From Lutjanus erythropterus (taxonomy: Eukaryota; Chordata; Actinopteri; Lutjaniformes; Lutjanidae), in the NCBI GenBank assembly GCA_020091685.1, contig CM034600.1, positions 7,701,837 to 7,765,836 of the forward strand: DNA of 64,000 nucleotides, in the 5' to 3' direction. The translations under genes and the position numbers were made by a program. Of this stretch, positions 23,890 to 35,554 are shown in pieces. The first letter of the stretch is position 1. Every line of letters begins with the position of its first letter. A model generated the notes under the pieces. That model saw nothing but the letters and a program-made list of their open reading frames with translations. It was not told where the DNA came from and did no database searches.

Positions 23890-25261
23890 CTGTTGATTTT
23901 TTTTTAAATTAAGAAAGGAGTTTTGCTGAAAGAGACACTCTGAGAAACTCAAATCAGATGAGCATCTACTGTGTGGGTTTTGTGAATTGCTCAGTGAGAA
24001 TTATCTCCTTTACGTTATAATGTTCTGCTGATGACTATCACATTTTCCTGTGGTCTCCAAATGTGTGGGGCATTAGCTGTTATAGTTCACAAATGTGCAT
24101 GGATTTTGCATTGTGGGCTTCACGGTTAGGTGGGAAAAGACAGATTATCATTGCTGAGAGTGACTTCAGAGGCTCTATCTCTTACACAGAAGCTTTTTTT
24201 TTTTAATGTCCCAGCTTTGAATATTATCAACCAGAAAGGGGCTGTGGGCATTGTTGCTGGCTCCGGCTGCGTAATGTCAAATCGATACTTGGTGCGTTTC
24301 GGGTTTCACAAATGAAAAATACAAGCAGATTTGATCAATGTACAAGAGGGATGTATGACTTGAGGCTTGTACTGCTCTCGTAATACAAGACAGATCCATA
24401 GCGCAGCCTCAGTCGAGGTTAATCTATGAACCCAGATGAAAATCGGCACTTAGCTGGTGCAAGTTTGACTCAGTCTTATTGACTGAATAAGCCAGACAAA
24501 TCTATGAGCAGGGGCCCCCGGCAAAAGTTAAGAAATTTTAAAGTTTTCAGGAGGACTTGCTTTTGAACGGTTCAGTAATTAAAAACAAACACACCCCTCT
24601 GAAGTGTCACTCTTCTGTCTGGGAAAAGCAGATAAATGGCAGATAATCATCGGTGGCATTAAACAGTAGATTTTACTTTAAGGAGGCAGGAAATCATGAG
24701 GTGCTGATATAAAACTCTTCATCTGTGACACAGGATTTCCCCAGAGGGAAAAACACATCCGATCTGCTCGTTTCAAGGGGTATTCCCACATGACGAGTGG
24801 AAAGTATTGTGACAGTCACTGCGCCGAAAGTGCACTTATTATTGAATTCATGAGGTGATGTTTGGAGTTTGCCTTTCATTATAAAACAAATATTGGTCAG
24901 TGTCATCTACCTCACATGAGAGCAGTTCAGTGTGGCATTTCATTTTCATTCCGCTTTTCAATAATTCAGTAAAATATTCAGTGGTGTTTTTTGTAAATCA
25001 ATCCTTCATGCACTGTATCTCCACATGTACTGTATCACAGCACTGCCTTTACTTGTGCAGCAGGGGCATTTCTAGAGGGGGGCTCTGGCCACCCCTGAAA
25101 TCTGGTTGGCCACCCCAAGTGCCACGCCATTATCTTCAAGTATGATAGGCTATCTGTCCAGTGAGAGGCTAGTCCAAGTTTGAAATGTGCATTGCATATT
25201 TTCTTTCTGCATTACAATCTACCGGAACTATTTTTTCCTACTGGCAAAAAAATAGTTCCTA
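23890..25261. other. Non-coding DNA, mostly unrecognised
   Basis: No exon. A block at 25062-25130 (GGGGCATTTCTAGAGGGG, then CTCTGGCCACCCCTGAAATC) looks like a dispersed fish repeat, but its limits are unclear. The frames at 24130, 24694, 24900 and 25180 show no family features. Confidence 0.45.
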
Positions 25262-25532
25262 CACGAAACTGCTCACAACAAGGTCTATGGATTATTTTGA
25301 GTAACCAGGTCCTGATCTTTGGAAAGAGACACTGGTTTTTAAATTTTCAAGTGCATTTTTTTGGTGCTTTGAGCACCGCAAGCCATTTAGTCCAATTATA
25401 TTAGAGAGAAGGCAGACATTTTTTCTCAGCTGATATCTCCAAAGCTCTATCTACTATCTGGATGGATAAACAGCATTACAGTTCAGGGGGAAACTATGTA
25501 TTTTTGATCTTCAGGTGAACTGTCCCTTTAAT
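25262..25532 (-). mobile_element. MITE, AAAGGGACAGTTCACC family, one arm, inverted
   Basis: It ends in AGGTGAACTGTCCCTTTAA and, read on the minus strand, carries the same landmarks as 5224-5525, including GAGATATCAGC, the CTCTCT block, GGTGCTTTGAGCACCGCA and TTGTGAGCAG. It stops at the centre of the element, so only one arm of the fold-back is present. Confidence 0.8.
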
Positions 25533-25689
25533 GGTTCCTTTAGTTTTTAGCCTGAAACCAAGCCAACCAACTATGAGATGAATCATGACCACAAAACAGT
25601 TGAATCGGAGCAACGAAAAGAAAAAATACAACACTGTGTCCTTCATTTAAGAGTGAAGGAAACCATAAACATTTGCAAATGATAGTGCT

Positions 25690-25830
25690 TCCTCTTACAC
25701 TAAATTTCTGTGGCCACTGTAGGTTTTACTACAAGCTTGGAAGGGGAGGGTGAAGCAAGGGATGTGTAGTTGGTTGCAATCCACTACCTCACTGATAGAT
25801 GCTATTAAATCGCCTCTCACACACTGTTTA
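25690..25830 (-). mobile_element. MITE fragment, AAAGGACCAGTGT family, inverted
   Basis: The complement contains AGATTGCAACCA-like sequence, CTTCACCCTCCCCTTCCAAG and CCTACAGTGGCCAC, in the order of the AAAGGACCAGTGTGTAGG family. The left terminus is worn (CACACACTG at 25812). Confidence 0.65.
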
Positions 25831-28800
25831 CACCTGTAGCACACACCTGATGCAGGAGTTAAAGTAGACCAGCCTGGATGTGTCAGACTATGGAGCTAAT
25901 GTGATAATTGGTGATAACTGTTGGAGTGCAGCGACACTCGGAAGGAGGACTGTAGTGCCCGTGTGTGCACATACTCAGAAAACAGTCACGTGACACGTGT
26001 CCTGCACCACTGACAGATGAGAAGTTTTTATGATTTTATTACAAACATCTAACAAGAAATATGTTTGTGGAAAAAAAATCTTAACTTGAGGTCGTTTAAC
26101 TTGCTTTTAACAACATTTTCCAGACCAGTTAAATGCCCTGAAAAAAAGCTAGTATGAGCAAACACCAAATGTTGGGGAAGACTGTGAGATGTGATTAAAA
26201 AGTCCAGAAAAAGTCAGTAAATGGACCTTTTGTTATGATTTTTTTTTTTCAAACTACTGTTTCTGAAGCCAAGAATGAAATTTCATGCTTAAAAATTAGT
26301 ATTTTAAAGCAAAAGAAATAAAGAGAAGGTCACTGTGACATTACTAAGTTACACTGTCTTGACTAAAGTGTGAAAATGTGGAAAAAATAGCAGTCTTATT
26401 CCTAAAAAGTTTTGTTCTTGCATGAAATAATGACCTGCCAAGCTCCACGTACAATTTGATGGTTACACGTGAGTTTGTGGTTTGATGTGGATGATGAGAA
26501 AATTCTGGCTGAAAAGCTGCCTGTTATGTTGCAGAAAGATATAAATAGGAAAAAGAAAACTCTTGCAAGTTGGAGGATTTTCTGGTCCTGTCAAGCTCAG
26601 TGATCAGAGCTTGTCATTTACAGCTGCCAAATTCACAGAATCCAAAAAAATCAGTATACCCATGATACTCTAAGACGATTTGGATAACAGTGTCCGTAAA
26701 ATGATAACTGACATTTACCATCCAGCTCGAGCCTCATCACTGTTGAGCTGTCAGTCCAGTCGTCTGCGCTGACACGCACTGAAACACAACTGTCACTCAG
26801 GATGCTGCATGTCCCAGTCATAACATGTCAAAAGGCTGGATCCTCCAAGCTTCCTCCTTTTGTGAGGCTTGTGGACAGTCTCACAAAGACAGACATCAGT
26901 GGTGCATTCGAGCACTCCTCCAAATCAACTCGTGTGTAAACACTGCTTGTGTTTATGATACATGAGTTTACAGTACAAATTGTGAGAAGGTCAAATTCAC
27001 CAGCCACTCAATAGTAGATTATTATTCTGTGATTGGAATTTACCAGCCGCTTTCATATTTTACCAGCGTGTGGCTGGTAGCTGTTGCTAATTACCCACCT
27101 TGCTGGCAGCTAATGCTAATTTAACACTAAGAGGCAAAAGCTAAAGGGTAGATTCAGTTTTTTTGAAATCTTTGACCTTTAGTGCTAGTCTTTTAATGTT
27201 AGCATTAATTGCAGATTGCTGGCTTACTGGTAGCTAGCTAACAGTTAAAATAAACTGCTCATCAAGAAAAAAAAAAAAAAGACTGAACTTGTGCACTATT
27301 TGAATTGCTGTCCTTCACAAGACCATTTATAAAGTCCTACATCTTCAGGTTTCCTTTAAATATCATATGTTGTGTGATATTTGCTCATGTCTTCTCTGCT
27401 TCTTTCCCCCCTGCCCCTGGGAAAAAAAATACCTCACATAAAGTTAATAAGTGGTCACAGAATATGCAAATAACTCAATTTTGACAAAAGTGTCACACAG
27501 AACCATATAATTCCAAGAGGACGAATTCTTTTCAACAAGTGATGGACAGCTGAAATATTGTGTACCATGGTAATGAATACTAGTAAATATATACATGTAA
27601 TTACCATTTGATGGTAAAGAGAGAAGACAAAATGTTTATCTGACCTTTAGTATGATGATTTAATATAGTGTCAGTTGGAAAAAGCTGAATTCATGACAAT
27701 GATATTGCAGTATCTCTTGAAAATGTGATTTAAAAAAAATGCTGCTATCAGTACATGGTAACAGTATTTTATTTTTTAAATATAATTTTTTTATCAATAA
27801 GCCCATCCTCACCAGAAAAACGTGCATGTTAGTTGGAAGTGCCGGTGGCTTTTCCCAACTTATATGTCCCCTTATTTTTAGGCGATGCCCCCTAGTGGAC
27901 GTAGCAAGTATGACAGGAGAAGTATAAGGAGTGAGAGTCCACAAGATAGTCAAACAAGCACAGGATTTTCACCGAGTTAATGTAAACATAGAGTTTTGAG
28001 TAACTTAAAATCTTGTTATGGATGCCACACCTGTCAAATCACTTCCATCGTTTGAGTGACATCACTTCAGTCACATGACATACAGAACATCCAGAACCTA
28101 ACCAAGTAAGCAAGTCATGTCTAAACCTCATCAACTGCAGTGTAAACCACATCTGTAATGTTACGTGACCTATGTGTCCTATAAGCCTGTCACTTCTGGT
28201 AATATATGTTGTTTTGTGAGTAACTGACATTAGACTTATTCTGGCATTACCAATATACCATGACGGCCCAGTTTGTCAGTGCTTCTTTTTTCTTAGCGCA
28301 ATGATTGTAACCTGAAACCAAAACTAACTGGATCAAATGTATATGTTATGTTGTTAAAAAACATGAACCTTGGATCAAGTGTGTAGGCACCCTTAGTTTA
28401 TCTTTTTTTCCCCCTAATTTTGTGTTTAAAATTGATGTAAAATGTATTTCCAGGTAGAATTCTTCAATCCCAACAAGTCTTAAATTTGTCTTCCTAAAGC
28501 TCACTGTCAATACTACAATCAGCTCCACTCAGGCAAGAAACCCACTGAGAGGCTAAAAAAAACTGTCACGCAGACCACTAAGAACTGCAGCAAGATTCAG
28601 TATAATGTGCTGGTGTCTCTTTTCGTCTATTGTTTAAAATGAATAGATTTCCCTTTTTATAAACGCTACTGAATATTCATGAGTAAAGGAGATTTATTGC
28701 TCCCTTTAAACTAATAACCAAGCTCCCCGATGCATTGTGAGGATGGCAGCTGGTCTGTTGGGTTTTGTTTTAATCAGTACAATGTGGGTTTAAATTTAGC

Positions 28801-29360
28801 TCCTGCTGCACCTGAATCTAACACTTCACACTCTTCATATTTGGTGTCAGTGCAAAGAAGCTTTTAAAGCAGATTTTGACAGCACGAACACTACAGGCTA
28901 TACGTTGCTTGGGAGCATTAAGTTGGAGTAACAGCATGCAGCAAAAGTATTTCTTAAAGGGTGAGTGAATGTGAAGCTGGAGTGGCTAAAATCACTTCAT
29001 TATCAGTTTTATGGTTTCCTATTCAAAATTCTCCTGCAATGTTGAGCCCTGGGATTCTTCTTTGCTGCCCCTTTATTATTTTGGTTTTAGAGTCATTGCT
29101 GTTGGCCTTTTGTGGATACATTAAGATGTGTGCCAAACCTCGCATCCTGTTTCTTTGCTCCTGCAGCGTTGCTTGTTTTTGCATTCTTTTGGAGGAAGTG
29201 TCAGAGAATAGGACACTTTTCTATCATCCATCCATCCATTTTTGTTGCTCCACAAAGAGGATATGTATATATATTCTCTCCAGCATGTCCATGGTAGCAA
29301 GAGACTCCTGGTCTCCTACAAGGTGAATATGGCAGAAAATGTTTTAAAAATATTATTTTA
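25831..29360. other. Non-coding DNA, nothing firmly recognised
   Basis: AT-rich intron-like sequence. The part at 26990-27120 repeats ACCAGCCGCTTTCATATTTT and TACCAGCGTGTGGCTGGTAG-type words and is probably a degraded dispersed element. A possible low-repeat block lies at 28660-28830. The 121-codon plus frame at 28961-29326 shows no domain and runs up to the SINE. Confidence 0.45.
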
Positions 29361-29553
29361 TGGGGTGCCCCTATAGCTCGGTTGATAGAGCATGCTTCCC
29401 ATGTACTGAGGCTGTTAGTCCTCTGCAGCAGCCACCGGTTCAACTCCTGCCTGTGGTCCTTTTGCTGCGTATCCTCCCCTCTCTCCCTACCCCCTTTCCT
29501 GTCTAAACTTCAGCTGTCACTATCAAAAATGAAAGGTAAACGCCAAAAAATAA
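29361..29553 (+). mobile_element. tRNA-derived SINE, plus strand
   Basis: The tRNA-like head GGGGTGCCCCTATAGCTCGG has an A-box (TAGCTCGGTTG) and, at 29437-29447, a B-box GGTTCAACTCC, the two pol III promoter elements. The SINE body follows, with CTTTTGCTGCGTATCC, CTACCCCCTTTCCTGTCTAA and CAGCTGTCACTATC before an A-rich tail. Its closest relative here is the 51241 copy. Confidence 0.92.
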
Positions 29554-31410
29554 TCTTGAAAAATTATTACTTTACTCTTTCAAACTCGGCTTCAAATGCC
29601 AGTGAGAGAAATGTAATGAAAAACATTTTAGTTTATTTTTCACCCAAACCCAGCGTGAAATAGAAGTTGACAGTGTAGGCAGTCAAGCGGCCTGTGCATC
29701 CCACCACACTTAGCAGCGGCGTCTTGCATTGATCAATAACACTTTTGAGCCACAACTAATATGATATGTAACAGTGCTGATTGCTCCTGTAATTCAAGTC
29801 TTCTTTACTGTTGTGTAGCTTCCCAACATTACCGGCCCGGCCTTGTAAAAATGGATCAATCCTTTTACTGTTTATCTATTTAGCCAACATATACTAACTT
29901 GATACTGAAAAGGGTTCTTTATGAGCGCTGATGCAGACGACTGCTCAGTGTTAGTCCTTCTGATCTCAATGCAGTGTTTGATAATACATTGTCTTCTTAT
30001 TGATAGATTGAGAAACTCTTTATCTCTTAATCTGAATGACTTTTAGTGATGAGACAAGTCATTACTTGATCCTAGATTTCTTTCTGTTGAACACAACCTA
30101 AGAGCCTCATACATACAGTAAATATTTTACCCCTGGACAAAGCTAGACTAATTGTTTTGCCCTTCCTCTAGGCCTTACGCTAAGCTAAATTAAGCTAAAC
30201 TAAGCTAATCTAAGTGGCCCCTGACTGTATGTTGCCATGACATTGTCCCAGTGGACAATTATTCCAAAATCCTAATAGTCTAAATAATTTCCCATTGGAT
30301 CAAAAGCCCACAATCATTTCTCCAAAAGATACACACTCTCCTTGCAGCTGTTGATTAAGTGACTGCTGGCCCTGTCCATGTTTGGCCCTACACCAAATTT
30401 CAAGCAATGATTTTTACTGCTACAGACAAATTTTCAATGTTGGAATTCAATTGTGAGACTTTTACCTCAGTTGGTGCCATATATATTCAGTGCAATGGAC
30501 TTTCGGAGCTATGGGCGTTTGTTTTGAGAATAACAGGCTTTCGGACAGAAGGGAATTATGGGAATAATGGGTTTTCAGAACAATGGGCTGTCCTTCATCA
30601 TATTTACCGTACAGACATGAAAGTACCATCAATCCTCTTGTTCAGCTCTCAGCAATAATGGTAATTCCCAAAATGTCAACAATGAAAGAGGAAGAAAGAA
30701 AAAAGCAGAAGAAAGAAATGTGGAAGATATGACTGACAGTTTGGATACTGCACACACTTGTGCACATTAAATACTGTACATTTGCATTTATATATCCACT
30801 ATATCTTCATAAATAAATATGCATATAAACATGCCTGGGATCAAGTGTTAATTACAGGGAGTGGTCTGTAAGATTCATTTCCCATCATCTAAAATCTTTT
30901 TTTCATCCATATTTCCATATTCCTTATTTTGTGAGTCACTGTCTCCACCACTTACGCGTCTTGAATTGTAATTTTCCAAGAATGAACACCAAACGAACCC
31001 TCTGAAAATAGCATTCCTGTAATATTTCTTTCTAATATAATAATAATTCTGTAATGTTCTGAAAACTAAAAACAAACTCTTTGAAAATGCTCCATAATTT
31101 TTACATATAACATATCAGCCACAATTGTCTTCATAGTCTTCTGGGCTTGCAGGCAAAGTTACACTTTACTTTTTTCTTAGTTTTCACTTTCATTACTTTA
31201 ATGTGACACTTATAATGTCTTGAAAATGCAACACCGTTTGATAAAACACAGGAGATCTGTGTTTTATCAAACTGAAGCCATCAATATTGATATCAGCTTT
31301 CAAAAACTTGTTTTGGTGAAAGCGCATCATCTTTAGACTTTCTCTCTGAAGTGCACTAAATGGCGTCGACACCATTTGTTAACCAGGTCTCATTCTGTGT
31401 GTGTGTGCAG
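29554..31410. other. Non-coding DNA upstream of vstm2l exon 2
   Basis: Mostly unrecognised sequence. At 30176-30213 TAAGCTAA repeats at 10-11 bp intervals four times. At 30495-30590 a degenerate tandem motif of the type CAATGGGCTTTCGGA recurs three to four times. Both are small repeats of transposon origin. The last 200 bp lead into the exon 2 acceptor. Confidence 0.5.
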
Positions 31411-31580
31411 CCATGTTCACAGAGGTGCCTCATGATATGACCGCCCAGAGAGGTCAGGACGTGGAGATGGCGTGCTCCTTCAGAGGGGCGGGGACACCTT
31501 CGTATTCTCTGGAGATCCAGTGGTGGTACATCAGGAACCATCTGGACTGGACGGACAGACAGCCCTGGACAACCAATGAA
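31411..31580 (+). CDS. vstm2l: vstm2l exon 2: start of the V-set immunoglobulin domain
   Basis: This exon starts after a GTGTGTGCAG acceptor and ends in GAA before a GTAAGT donor. It encodes 56 full codons plus two bases of a split GCC codon, so exon 1 should end in a single G. The protein reads MFTEVPHDMT, then the first V-set cysteine in EMACSF and the paired tryptophans in LEIQWWYIR. It matches human VSTM2L closely over this part (FTETPHDMTA, VEMACSFRG, SYSLEIQWWY), more closely than VSTM2A or VSTM2B as I remember them. VSTM2L is a secreted immunoglobulin-domain protein reported in humans to bind and antagonise humanin. Intron 2 is 1,354 bp. The signal-peptide exon was not found. The family call is firm; the choice of the 2-like paralogue is supported further by exon 4. 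Confidence 0.95.
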
Positions 31581-32934
31581 GTAAGTTCATAACTGGAACT
31601 CTGACTCTAGAGATCCCTTCTAGACATGTTTAAAGATATATGTGTAAATATAATAATTAAAGGCATCTACTCTTTCTACCTCATTAAAAATTCTAATCTA
31701 TGAATATGCAAATTGTGTTCATTTCTGAAGTTTTCCTCTTGTCTCCTACTGCATTGTAAAGTCCATTCTCAGTGTATGTGTGATGGTGGCTTCAAGTTTC
31801 TACATTACACTTGTATGAGTTGCAAATTGGACCAGGACTGACTTCCAAACTAGTTGTGATGCCACATGTCATGTTCATAGACCCGCCCCTCAAAAACTGA
31901 TTTCCACTGAGCACAGACAAACTTCAGACATTCTTTTAGTGTCCAACTTTGCATGTACATCTCTCTGTACAGCGTAGCTAAAACATTCAGCTGTAGGAAC
32001 AAGAAGAAATACATAGTTTTGATTGGAGGGTGACTATAAAGGATAATTGCAACATTTAAAACTTTTTACAATTGCTTTGGCCACCATTAGGACAAGGAGT
32101 TTAATAATACCATTGTACTCAAAATTTAAAACCACCATCACAGTTTACAGAAGGACTTCCTGGTTCAGCTTTGACCCAATGTACTTGTCAAAGTTGTAGA
32201 GCACTCAGTATATCTTTAAACCAGCATTAATAATTTTATGGCCACTAGGGGGCAGAGAATTCTCAAAAACGAGCAGCCAACACTGTCACATTATCAACAA
32301 CATATCTGCAAACAATTACTTTCATATCTAACAGTCACAGAGCAACATCAGCATTCATTGTGAGTCAGGTTTCTTGTCATCAGACACGAATTTAAATCCA
32401 ATATTAAAGGACCACTGTTGAGGATTTACTGGCATCTAGTGGTGACCCTGCAGATTGCAAACCCCACTCAGAATGCGAATATGAATATTTTATCTTTTTT
32501 CTGCCATATTGTTTCAAGAGATCTCTCGAAATCTCACACACTGGACCTTCATCTCTCACTTAACCCTGTTTCAGTTTTCAAAATAAGACAAAATCTCCTG
32601 TAAACATATACAGTAAATTCATGTAAAATAAACTAAAAGAAGCCAAAAAGCTTCACAGAGCTGCAGAGTTGACCTTTTGTCAACAGCTATTTGATTCATT
32701 GTTGCTATAAAAAATATTGATTAATGCAGCTATAAAATAGAAAACACAATCAATCAATTAAACCAGCACATTGTTATCTAGTTTAATATATTACCTGCAA
32801 GAAGACAGCAACAGAACAGAGTAATGTCAGTGTATTCAGGTACATATATTTACAGTTTATGTTAATAACTCCTATCAAACTGTAATCAAACTGTGATAAT
32901 GAGATATTATCACTCATGTTTGTTTGTTTTCCAG
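31581..32934 (+). other. vstm2l: vstm2l intron 2
   Basis: Starts GTAAGT and ends TTTTCCAG. It holds a piece of the dispersed element also seen at 20350 (about 32320-32403) and a MITE of the AAAGGACCAGTGT family (32404-32551). No other exon is visible. Confidence 0.85.
32404..32551. mobile_element. Short MITE, AAAGGACCAGTGT family, internally deleted
   Basis: It begins TTAAAGGACCACTG, continues ATTTACTGGCATCTAGTGGT and CAGATTGCAA, and ends with CACACACTGGACCTT, the complement of the start. Both ends are present within 150 bp, so the middle has been lost. Confidence 0.8.
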
Positions 32935-32979
32935 GTGGCTCCGGAGGAGGAGATGCCAAAGGATGCTACAAAGATAAGT
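32935..32979 (+). CDS. vstm2l: vstm2l exon 3: 15-codon linker within the V-set domain
   Basis: This micro-exon lies between a TTTTCCAG acceptor and a GTGAGT donor, in phase 0 on both sides. It encodes VAPEEEMPKDATKIS. The human protein has the same KDATKIS-like ending (KEATKIS) after a slightly longer acidic stretch, and splicing to exon 4 gives KISVVKVVGSN, exactly the human order. It forms the variable loop between the WW strand and the next V-set strand. At 45 bp it is too short to stand alone as a reading-frame call; the flanking splice sites, phase and homology identify it. Confidence 0.93.
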
Positions 32980-33099
32980 GTGAGTGAAGCACTACTGTAT
33001 CTGCTGTCAGTCTGTGAGCAAAGCCTTGTGTTTGCCTTGGTGTTATATGATGAAATGAGGCACAAACCCCTCATGATTACATTTAAATTTCTCGTTCCG

Positions 33100-33360
33100 G
33101 ATGAGTCGCAGATGTTGTACTCATGCTGTATGGCACACGAGGACGAGAGCGCTCGTTTCTCTCTCTGAGAGCAGCGAGCGCTCCAGACGACACACCGACA
33201 CGTTCACTTCAGCCTCGATGGGTTTGCAGAATCACAGTGTCAGCCGAAGAGCAGGCAGCGCTGGCGCTGGTGGGTGGTTAAGTGTCCTCCTCGAGGGGGC
33301 ACGGTCCGCGCCGCGTCATCTTCAGATTCTCATAAACGCCCCTGCATCTTTATGACTGCA
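33100..33360. promoter_or_regulatory. CpG-rich patch just downstream of vstm2l exon 3
   Basis: Local GC and CpG density is clearly above the flanks, with CGAGCGCTCC, CGACACACCGACACG, GCTGGCGCTGG and GGTCCGCGCCGCGTC within 250 bp. No plausible initiator exon was found in it. It might mark an internal promoter or enhancer, or simply be a GC-rich insertion. Confidence 0.25.
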
Positions 33361-34086
33361 ACACCAAATCCAAATGATAAACAGTGAAGAGGACAGGCTG
33401 GGAACTTTTTATACCTCCTCTGCTATCCATAGAGGCTTACTCACACAGGCAAACAGTTTCCCACAACACGCTCAATATAGTGACTCAAATTTGGACTTTT
33501 TCCCTTCTGATTAACTGCAGAAGTGAGCAGAATGTAGGAAATACTGCATCAAATATTCCTCCTGCTAAATCTCTTTCTGCATTGCAAGTATGTAAGTTTT
33601 AGTTTAGTTTTTTCAGTTAACATTGGTTTATTTGACTTCACTCATTTCAGTGCATATTTTCCAATACCACTTGTACAAAAACAGATAGTACACTCTAACA
33701 AAAACTACTTATCAACATAACATGACCGAAAAAGGTGCAGGAAGAAGACAAATCTAATATGTTAATAACATAAATATAGATGGCCTGTTTCCTTTTCACA
33801 GATCACATAAAAATGTTCAACCATATTCAAATATCCCACTATTTTTTCTCTGAATTTTCTTAAATTGAACAATATTTGAGCAACATTTCAAATCATTGTC
33901 TAAAGAGTTTCACAGTTTGTGCATACAGACTTTTTTTTTTCTGTGATCCTTGTCATTAAATCTTTAAACACAACATGTGATTTGATGAACAGTCTCTTGC
34001 ATACATCTAATAAGTCTTATTGCTCTTTTCTGGAATACATACAAAGTATTTGTCATGTTACCAGAAATCAGAAACTTAAAACCAGG

Positions 34087-34425
34087 TTTAAAGTGATAGT
34101 TCACAACATTTGAAGTGGGGTTTTATTTGTGGACACTCAGTGTATTATCTACAGTAGATGATGATCAACACGCCCTCATTTTAGAGAAGCAGAGAGGAGA
34201 ACTGACAAGGAAGCTAAACAATGTACTGCTATGGACAGACTCAGCAGCAAAATGTATTTTAGCCGCTTAAAGAAAAGGTCCATCTAAAAAGAATCAGTAT
34301 CACTTCAAGACTACGCTACTGTCACCGCTTTACTTTGCCGTTCTGTTGTGACAGGAATGTTCACTCCAAACCAACCAAACTCCACCAGAAGCTGGTCCAC
34401 CACTGCCTCCATCTGTTTCTTACTT
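34087..34425 (+). mobile_element. MITE, second copy of the 22387 family, right end missing
   Basis: It starts TTTAAAGTGATAGTTCAC and shares GTGTATTATCTACAG, GCAGCAAAATGTATTTTAGC, AAAGGTCCATCTAAAAA and AACCAACCAAACTCCA with 22387-22842. The terminal complement is absent, so the copy is 3' truncated or decayed. Confidence 0.8.
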
Positions 34426-35035
34426 CAAAATTGACAGAACTAGACTTTTTATCCTTTGTAGATATATATGAAAAAAGTTTTTGAGTATAGAGTTGTGCAT
34501 TTTCAACCTTGAATCCATTCCTCTATTTTTGTGTTTTTGACTACATGGTCAGTCTATTCAACTACTTTTTTTTTTTGTTAGTAAGGCCTGATTTGAAAAA
34601 AGTAAAGTGCCAAGGGGCCGAACATCTACATTCCTTCTGTCTGAAAGTTAGTCATTTAAATGTGTGGAACAAAGCACCTTTTATTTTATTTTCTGTTAAT
34701 TTTATTAGTCTTCCCAATTGGAAAAGAAACATCATATACAAAAATACAGGGAAACACAATGCGCCTTTGTAATCCTAGACAGTAGCTGTCATGATATATG
34801 CAATGTTACATTTCATTTACATTATGTTTTTTTTCATTCAGTTTGACTCTCCTCAATTCCCTCTGCCTAAAACTTTTCAATAAAATAAATATCTCTGTGC
34901 TTAACAGCAGACATAACCAATCATTGGCTTAATTGGCCTACTAAATGATGATCTTAGTGATCAAACAATGCACATTAACTTAGAAAGTTAGCAGGTTATT
35001 TAACTAAAATCACCATATATACTTTTTTTTCATTT

Positions 35036-35420
35036 TTATAAATGAACAAAGGGCCAGAATAAAGTTGTTAAAGGGCTGGATTTCTCCCATGGGCCACCAA
35101 TTGAATAGATCTGTTTCATGTATAATTGTTGCGTGGCAAGGTTATATAGCTCTGAATCTGGGAGATTAAATCCCCCTTTCAACTTTAGAATATGTAAAAC
35201 CTTTATTTTAATTCTATGATGTTCTTTCCTCATATAAAATCTGCTTTTTTAAAGAATATCTTAGGTGGGATAATTGAAATGGAAATAAACATTTTGGAAG
35301 CATTTCAAAGGGATTGGCTGCATTGCATATAAACGCAGGGATGTGGAAGTAAACAAAAAGGTATGCAGAGTTAAAAATATCAGATATGCAAAAATGTGTG
35401 AAGATGTATTTACATTGTTC
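35036..35420 (-). pseudogene. L1-type LINE ORF2 fragment (non-LTR retrotransposon)
   Basis: A minus-strand frame contains KLKGGFNLPDSELYNLATQQ, which matches the conserved GG-L-NLP-F-LY-LAAQL region at the end of the reverse transcriptase domain of L1/Tx1-type ORF2. Upstream (higher coordinates) another frame continues the preceding region (AANPFEMLPKCLFPFQ), so at least one frameshift and stop separate the pieces. No endonuclease or core polymerase motifs remain. This is a short, long-dead 5'-truncated copy. Confidence 0.72.
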
Positions 35421-35534
35421 TTTGTTGGTGCAGAAACACAAAAACATGAAGCCTCTCTAGTTCCTCCCAGGAGGCTAGCTGCTGCTGATTCGCTGTAATA
35501 AAGCACCAGCTGTGGTTTGGGTGACTGAGTGCAT

Positions 35535-35554
35535 GTGTGTGTGTGTGTGTGTGT
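35535..35554. repeat. (GT)n microsatellite
   Basis: About ten perfect GT units, extended by an interrupted TTTGTGTGGG stretch. A shorter GT run also lies immediately before the vstm2l exon 2 acceptor at 31397-31408. Confidence 0.9.

Noticed and set aside
28961-29326. 121-codon plus frame
   Set aside because: Hydrophobic but without signal-peptide logic, domain or conserved context; it ends just before a SINE.
29361-29450. tRNA gene (A and B boxes present; also at 51241 and 7784)
   Set aside because: The acceptor and anticodon stems do not fold as a true tRNA, and all three copies continue into the same SINE body and A-rich tail.
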